Assembly: GCA_013306675.1 (NCBI GenBank)
Contig: JABLUY010000114.1
Coordinates: forward strand, 49,855 to 113,854
Reading direction: 5' to 3'
DNA length: 64,000 nucleotides
DNA from: Thraustochytrium sp. TN22
Taxonomy: Eukaryota; Sar; Bigyra; Thraustochytrida; Thraustochytriidae
Position numbers and translations under genes: made by a program. Positions within the stretch are counted from its first letter, which is position 1. Every line of letters starts with the position of its first letter. The notes beneath the pieces were generated by a model that worked only from the letters and a program-made list of their open reading frames with translations, did no database searches and was not told where the DNA came from. Positions 58,177-64,000 of the stretch are shown here, one piece after another.

Positions 58177-58669
58177 CCGTGGTCGCCCCGCGTTCCCCCG
58201 CGCCGATGAGAGCGTGCCTTTACAGTTAGGCTAACTTATAAGCTAGTTGAGCTCAGGCTTGCCCCGCCTCCGACTCGGAGTTGCAAACTTGCGCAAACTT
58301 GCACTGTGCCTGGTTCCGGTCAAGTCTCTCTGCGTGTGACCCTGGCAGCCAGTTGTGCACGCCGCATCCGGCCTGCTCTGACTCTGTGCCTGACAGGGAG
58401 CGCAGGCAAATCGGCATCGCGGCAGCCGGCGCCCGCTCGCGCGCCAGCGCCCGCGCCCGCGCCCGCTCGCGCGCCCGCGCGCGCGCCCGTGCCTGCGCCT
58501 GCGCCCGCGCCCGCGCCCGCGCCCGAGCGCTCCGCGCGGCCCTCGCGCGCCCGAGGAGGGAGTCAGAGGATCGGCAGCGGCGCGGCACGCGCAGGCCGAG
58601 CGCGCCAGCGCGGCGGGCGGCCGGAGGGGAGAGAGCGCCCCTCGCCCGAGCGCCCCTCGCCCGAGCGCC

Positions 58670-58980
58670 ATGCGCCCGTCGCCCTCGCGGGACCGCCAGT
58701 CTGCGGCGCCGTGGCAGCCCACGCCCTCGTGGCGCGCTGACTACTCCGCGCCGCGGTCCTCGTACGGCGGCAGCTTGCATGGCCAGCAGAAGCAAACGCC
58801 GTGGGTGCAGACGCAGCAGCAGGAGCAGCAGCAGCCGTACGAGGGCTTCGGCGCCAGCAATGGCAGCGCCGGCGTCTCCGTGGACCCGAACCTCTCGTAC
58901 GAGGCGCGCCGCAAGCTCGTGCGTGACCTGCGCCTAGCGGCAATGCGTGCCTCGCTTCTGCCCACCGAGGAGACGCGTCA

Positions 58981-59019
<39 letters not shown>

Positions 59020-61822
59020 TTCGCAGCCCAAGGGCAGCCCCACCTTCAACAGCGGCAGCTATTCGCCTGCGGGCCCTGGCACCTCGCCTGGGTCGGCTCA
59101 TTCGCAGCTTGATCGCTTCGAGCAGGGCCTCGCCTCCCCCTCGCAAGGCCTCGCGTCGCCTTCGCAAGGCCGCGCCTCGCCCTCCCAGGGTGGCCGTGCG
59201 TCGCGCTCGCACGCGTCGCCCTCGCACATTGGCGGCTACGCATCGCCCTCGCAGTCTCAGTCCAGGTATACGCTGCCGTCGCACGGCAGCTTCACCTCGC
59301 AGAGCAGCTTTGGCAGCAGTCGCCACGGGTCGCCTGCGAACCGGCAGCCACAACAGCAGGGCTTTGAGCGGCACCAGTCGGCGCCGTGGATCCGCTCGCT
59401 GGCGTCGGCCTCGCCGACGAACGCGTCCCCCGCGTCGCCAGCGTCCAACTTTGTGGTCATGTCGCCGCAGCAGCTCGTGCGGCGGTCCTCCGTGCAGTCC
59501 GGGCTTTCCACAGAGATGCCTGGTGTCGTGGAGATCCACCACCACCACCACCACCATTACTATTACAGCGCAGCCAGCGTGGGCGATCCGCTGCCGGCAG
59601 TTGTCGAGGAGGTGACCGCCAAACTCGGCGATGCAGACCTGAGCGGGGCTTCCGCCGCCAGCAGCCCTGAGGCCGGCAATGGGACGCGCACCAATCCGGT
59701 GCGCGTTGCTTCGTACCGCAAGGCCAAGCAGGCATCGGCAGCCGCGAATGGCGCCGGGAGTGGCGACGACGCGCATGACGAGGAGACCAAGTCCAGCAGC
59801 CGTGACGCGAGGGCGGCGCGCCACGCGCGGGGCGGCAAGCCGGCCGAGGCCGAGGCCGAGGCCGCGCCTGGCGCCGGCGCTGTGCCCGCCAAGAAGAAGA
59901 AGAAGAACCCGGCGCGCAAGACCACCACCGGGGGGCGCACTCGCAAGCGGACTGCCTCGGTGGTTCTCGCCGAGGTCAGTCGTGAGCGCGCCACGAGCGC
60001 CGCGAGCGCACGCGAGGTGGCCCCGGCCAAGGGCGGCCAGGGCGGCTACGTGCACCTGGCCGAGGCCATGGCCTCGCGCGACGCCGACGCCGAGGCCAAG
60101 GCCGAGCTCGACGAGGAGGATGCCGCCGCCGCTGCCGCCACGCACGGCGGTGCCAAGCCCAAGAAGGCCTCGGTCTCCAAGGACCATGCCGCGGGCCCCG
60201 AGGAGGACCACTCGCAGGCAGAGGCAGCCGCGGCGGTACCGCCCGCCGCCCCGGCCGGCGCCGAGCCTGCGTCGGCTGACCGCGAGGGCCGCCTGCGCGA
60301 CATGCTCAAGCGCGCCGATCAGCTGAACGAGCAGCACCGCGACGGCGCGCCCGAGGACCCGAATCTGGCCCTCATCCCGCTGGGCGACCGCCTGCGCGAG
60401 GCCAACGCGCTCAAGGTGAAGCGCGCCGGCGCCAGCTCGCGGCTGCCGCGGTACACGTCGACGCGCGAGGCGAACCCGAAGCGGCCGCCGGCCGAGATCC
60501 CCAAGCCGGAGCCGGAGGGCGAGGACGCGGATGGCGCGGCCGCCGGCCACCACCGCGTGCGCTCGCTGAGCCAGGGTACCAAGCCGAGCAATGGTCCCGT
60601 CGACAAGGACGGCTGGCTGCTCAAGATGTCACGCAAGTCGCGCTGGCTGCCAGCCAGCAGCACGCCCACGTGGAAGCGCAAGTACTTTCGCCTGCGCGCC
60701 AATCTCCTCTTCTGCTTCAAGGACAACAACGCGCAGACGCCGAAACAGATGCTCTCGCTGGACCGCATCGAGGTGGAGACCGATATGCGCAAGATTGGCC
60801 CCACGCCCACCAAGTTCGCCATTCTGGTCTACGAAGAGGGTCGCGTCAAGGACGGCTTCCGCATCTGCGCGAACTCCTTCCGCGAGATCCTCGACTGGTA
60901 CCGCGCCATCGTCAACAACGCCGTCTGTTGCCAGAACACGCGGCCCTCGCTTCCGCCCAAGGACCCGACCCCGGTTGACCCCGAGGTGCAGCGCCGCAAG
61001 GCGGAGGAGAAGGCGCGCGCCAAGATTCCCGAGCTTCCGCCGCCCAAGCCCAGCGAGTTCTACCCCGAGTACGTGCAGCCCGCCACTCACTACGATATTC
61101 TCAGCGTCACGCCCGACGCCGACCGCAAGGTCATCCGCAAGCAGTTCTACAAGCTCGCTGCCTCCTTTCACCCGGACAAGAACCCGGAGGCCGACCCGCG
61201 CGAGTTCGCCATGCTCTCGCAGGCCTACACGGTGCTTTACGACGAGCAGCTGCGCACCAAGTACGACCTCGGCGAGCGCGTGCGCGACGTCTTCCGCCGG
61301 GGCTTCGACTGCGTCATGTACACGCCCTCCAAGTACGTCTTCAAGGACGACAAGAAGGTCTGCTCGGAGATCACCTCGCGCCGCGTCACGCTCTTCACGG
61401 ACGGCGAGATGCGCGTCTTCTACCACCAGCCTGCCACCGATGAGGACTTTTCTCCGCTCAAGCCCGACGTGCGCACGTCTTTTGAGTCCCGCTTCATCGA
61501 GTACGTCATCTTTGGCCGCAACGACCCCGTCATCCGCCAGACCTTCCTCAACAAGGCTGTCGAGGACCGCCTTGCCCAGAATCCGCCCGCGCCTACCGAC
61601 GACGAGGACGCCGTCGCCGCGCGCAAGGCCCAAATCATGCGCGAGGTCGACTGCTATGTCGCCCTCATTGGCCGGAAGATGCCCAACCCGGTCTACCTGC
61701 AGCTCGACTCCGTCGATGCCTGCCGCGAGCTGATTGAGGGCCTTCGTATCGTCCGCTGCGAGTCCTCCGTCCTCTTCGCGCAGCGTCTCGAGAAGCTGCA
61801 GACCGAGAAGGGCTTTGACTGA
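58670..61822 (+). CDS. PH-domain and DnaJ (J)-domain protein
   Basis: 1050 residues. The first ~300 are low complexity: a Gln run (about 105-117), Ser/Pro-rich repeats with the phrase LASPSQGLASPSQG, and a His tract (near 290). After acidic/basic stretches comes a PH domain at about 643-753 (KDGWLLKMSRKSRWLPASST, WKRKYFRLRANLLFCFKD, and a C-terminal helix with FREILDWYRAIV). A J domain follows at about 805-865 (HYDILSVTPDADRKVIRKQF, HPD at 834-836, QAYTVLYDEQLRTKYD). The rest (to 1050) is a globular C-terminal region with FESRFIEYVIFGRNDP. The PH domain should direct it to phosphoinositide membranes and the J domain should recruit an Hsp70, as in clathrin-uncoating proteins. PH plus J in one chain is rare. 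Confidence 0.9.
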
Positions 61823-62299
61823 CCGGATGATGCCACGCTTTGACTTTTGGCGTGAAAGCCGGCGGCTGCGGCATGACAATGCAAGCGTTGACTCATGTGG
61901 TGGAAGAGGCACCTGCGACAAGCTTGGACTCGTGTGAGGGAGGCACGCCGGCTCTCTGCCTCACTGACTGTTGTATTTGATGCCGCACCCGTAAATTGTA
62001 GCTGCTGCTGAGAAGAATCGACTGAGCGAATCTGTGCACCCGTACTCGCATGCAATGCACTTTGGCACATTGGCGGTTTGCCCTCTCCCCAAGCAAGGTT
62101 CGCTGACTGTGACTTGGCTTGTTTCTTTTCTTTTTCTTCGAGCGACAGGTCCGCGCTTGACTCTCCCGCGTAATTCTTTGCAGTTCAGAGTTCGTACTTT
62201 TTACATGTTACCCGGGTACCACTCGTGTGTTTCTGAGTGTGATGTGTATGTGTATCTGTGTGCTTTATCATGCGTCTGCAGGCGCCCTGGCTCTTGCAT
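61823..62299. other. Convergent intergenic region
   Basis: Holds the 3' ends of the PH-DnaJ gene (+) and the phosphatase-like gene (-). Less GC-rich, with GTGT/TGTG tracts near 62224-62265. No gene seen. Confidence 0.5.
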
Positions 62300-63286
62300 T
62301 CAGTGCTTTGCCTCGTCCACCGTGAGCGGATCCTCGCCGTCAAAGGAGGCGCGCGGCGACTTGAGCCGCGAGCTGCTGCCCATGGCGTCGCGCCAGTCGT
62401 AGCTCTTGCGCTTGGAGTCGCTTGCCAGCAACGAGAGCGAGCGGAACCCGGTGGCCGTCGTGGGCGACAGCGGCTCCGAGGCTCCGCCGGCGCGGCGCCG
62501 CTTGAAGTTCGCCGCAATGGCGTCCAGCTCGTCCTTTTCGAAAATGATGGCGCCTGGGAGGTCTTCCTCGGACATGGACGCCTCGCCCAGCACGTGCTCC
62601 TCGAAGACGACGAGCTGGCGCCAAAAGCCGCGGTTCACGTTCACCGTCGGTGCCGCGCCCGCAAGGCGCGCAGCGACCTCGCGCAGCGGCACGCGCTGCG
62701 TCCGCATCAGGTACGCCGCCACCACCATGGCGGACCGCGACACGCCCTCCAGCGAGACCACGCACACCTTGCCGCCGCTGCGCAGCGCCTTCTCCATGAA
62801 GTCCACGGCGTCACTCAGCACGCCCAGCATGTCCGCGGTCGGTCGGTTCTCGCGGTTGAAGTGCAGCCACCGCCCGGCCATCACCATGCGGGCGTCGGGG
62901 GCGCGGCGCTGCTCGAAGTTGCTCAGGACCGTCAGCACGTGGGTCACGCCGCGCTCGGCGCGGCCCGCCGCGTCCAGCGCACAGCCCTCGCTGCCGAAGA
63001 AGACGCCCGGCGCCACCTCCGTGCCGTCGAAGGTGTCGGCGCCGTCCTCGCCGTCCCCGTCATCGTCTCCGCCCTCGCCCTCGTTCTCCTCAATTTCCTC
63101 CTCCTCCTTGTCCGCGTCCACGTCCACGCCCGCGTCCTGGCCGTCGCGGTCGTCTTCGTCGGCCACTGCCTCTTCAGCGGACTGGCGCGGCTGCTCCTCC
63201 TTGTGCTCCTCCTGCGTCCCAGCCGCTGCGTCTCGGCCGGCGGCCCCTTGCATCCTGCTCAACCTCGTGCGTCCGCGCGTCTGCAT
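62300..63286 (-). CDS. Dual-specificity phosphatase-like pseudophosphatase
   Basis: 328 residues from the ATG at 63286 (an ATG at 63253 is equally plausible; the frame is open to 63892 but with Arg/Pro-rich shadow sequence). A strongly acidic N-terminal region (about 30-85) precedes a DSP fold: VAPGVFFGSEGCALD, GVTHVLTVLSNFE, RWLHFNRENRP, AVDFMEKALRSGGKVCVV and a P-loop reading SLEGVSRSAMVVAAYLM. In active DSPs this loop is HCxxGxSRS. Here Val and Ser178 take the places of His and Cys, keeping Arg184, and the general-acid Asp region reads NRENRPTAD. So it should not hydrolyse phosphotyrosine but may still bind phosphoproteins, as STYX-type proteins do. A basic C-terminal tail follows. Confidence 0.88.
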   Translation of the reverse strand: MQTRGRTRLSRMQGAAGRDAAAGTQEEHKEEQPRQSAEEAVADEDDRDGQDAGVDVDADKEEEEIEENEGEGGDDDGDGEDGADTFDGTEVAPGVFFGSEGCALDAAGRAERGVTHVLTVLSNFEQRRAPDARMVMAGRWLHFNRENRPTADMLGVLSDAVDFMEKALRSGGKVCVVSLEGVSRSAMVVAAYLMRTQRVPLREVAARLAGAAPTVNVNRGFWRQLVVFEEHVLGEASMSEEDLPGAIIFEKDELDAIAANFKRRRAGGASEPLSPTTATGFRSLSLLASDSKRKSYDWRDAMGSSSRLKSPRASFDGEDPLTVDEAKH

Positions 63287-64000
63287 GTCGATTCCTGCTC
63301 CGTCCTTGGGCGCGGCTTTCGTTGCAGGTCTGCCGGCTGGCACGTCGCACGTCGCCGCAGCGGCGAGACGGGTTTGGGTCGGGTCGAGTCCTCGTCCTCC
63401 CCGCTCACCTGGCTGCCGGTGCCCCTGCTGCAGCACGCCCAGCACAGGCTGCCGCGTCCGTGCCCGCACCGGCAGCCTGGATCCGCGCGGAGATTTCCCC
63501 GCCGCGCAGGCCATCGCCGCGGCGCGGGGCGAGCGAGCGGCGCGCGGGCGCCGCGGCTGCACTGGCCAGCGGCCCGCCGTCGGCGGGGAGAGGGCGCGGG
63601 CGCCTCGGAGGCAGCGAGAGAGCGCAGCACCCCGCCATGGCGCCGCGCAGGCTGCGCCATGCGACGGCCCGCCGGGCCTGCCGGGCCTGCCGGGCGCGCC
63701 GGGCGCGGGCCGCGGCGCTCGCCGGCCGAGGCGGCTGCGGCCGCGGCTCCGCGGGCGGCCGGCGGGCGCCCGCGCCGCCGCGGAGCGCGGGCCCGCTCCA
63801 ATCGGCGGCCTCCGCCTGCGCGCGCGCGGGTTCTTGCCTCGCCGCCGCCGCGCCCCGCGTTCCCCCGCCCCTGGGACGGGTTTGCGATCCAACGAGGCGC
63901 CGCCGCCGGCCTGCGCTCGGCCGCGCCGCGCTCCGCCGCCGCGCCGGCTGGCGGCCGGCCGCTGGCGGGCCCGGGCAGGCCCTGCGCGGCAGGCAGGGCG
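63287..64000. other. GC-rich upstream region
   Basis: About 700 bp of extremely GC-rich DNA 5' of the phosphatase-like gene, reaching the window edge. It has a GCCGGGCCTG triplet repeat around 63672-63700. ORFs on the minus strand are Arg/Pro-rich. No gene seen. Confidence 0.5.

Larger units (their letters stand above)
57050..58669. other. Intergenic region with gene fragments
   Basis: Between two rightward genes. It contains a perfect 14-bp-arm hairpin (57324-57356) and a minus-strand trypsin-like fragment (57779-58176). On the plus strand there are short G/C3-rich frames (one with FLYLHGGPG at about 57282-57304, another with LLADIIDAMQQAVRVVESWA at about 57503-57562), each broken by stops; these may be decayed genes or chance. 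The 240 bp before the PH-DnaJ gene are a CGCGCC-rich GC tract (58440-58540). Confidence 0.45.

Noticed and set aside
1-64000. CRISPR arrays, transposases, integrases, rRNA genes
   Set aside because: Looked for; the tandem repeats lack spacer structure and no transposase, reverse transcriptase or rRNA sequence was recognised.

Overview
The window is nuclear DNA of a GC-rich, gene-dense, intron-poor eukaryotic microbe. The evidence is one eukaryotic tRNA-Leu with a long variable arm, internal A/B boxes and a T-run terminator, plus long intronless genes for eukaryote-only proteins (TIM22, SAS10/UTP3, ARMC9, ILVBL/HACL2, HSD17B10, a PH+J protein, IQ/FN3 proteins). Real genes end most codons in G or C. 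A front-end (cytochrome b5-fused) fatty acid desaturase, cilium/flagellum genes (ARMC9, an NDK-DPY30-adenylate kinase protein) and few introns fit a flagellated stramenopile, most likely a labyrinthulomycete/thraustochytrid. That placement is inference; another GC-rich protist cannot be excluded.

Layout. 0-11 kb: a left-truncated voltage-sensor channel-like gene (-), a candidate EGF-like/seven-TM membrane protein (+), a cytochrome P450 (-), a giant FN3-polyQ-IQ protein (-) and a MAPEG enzyme (-). 11-25 kb: tRNA-Leu, a 1535-aa NDK/DPY30/multi-adenylate-kinase protein (+), an unrecognised gene (-) divergent from TIM22 (+), SAS10/UTP3 (-) divergent from an HSD17B10-like dehydrogenase (+), and between TIM22 and SAS10 a patch of diverged duplications. 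23.6-37.6 kb: an MFS transporter (-) and two paralogous FAAL-type adenylation + carrier + multi-TM/hexapeptide (Pls/PosA-like) synthetases (-) enclosing the front-end desaturase (+). This looks like a lipid-derived biosynthetic cluster and is the most interesting block. 39-49 kb: an FN3-thioredoxin fusion (+), ARMC9 (-), an unrecognised nuclear-looking protein (-) and ILVBL/HACL2 (-). 49.1-54.9 kb: a gene-poor, microsatellite-rich tract. 54.9-64 kb: a polyQ WRKY19-like zinc-cluster protein (+), a possible decayed trypsin-family fragment (-), a PH+DnaJ protein (+) and a dual-specificity phosphatase-like protein (-) whose catalytic Cys is Ser.

How the genes connect. ARMC9 and the adenylate-kinase protein point to a ciliary life stage. 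P450, desaturase, FAAL-like enzymes, MAPEG and ILVBL/HACL2 all act on lipids or hydrophobic substrates. TIM22 and HSD17B10 are mitochondrial, and SAS10 is nucleolar. Short tandem repeats (mostly 4- and 5-mers) occupy many promoters. Intronless single ORFs are the rule, so starts were chosen by homology and by where low-complexity sequence ends. Some starts therefore remain uncertain.
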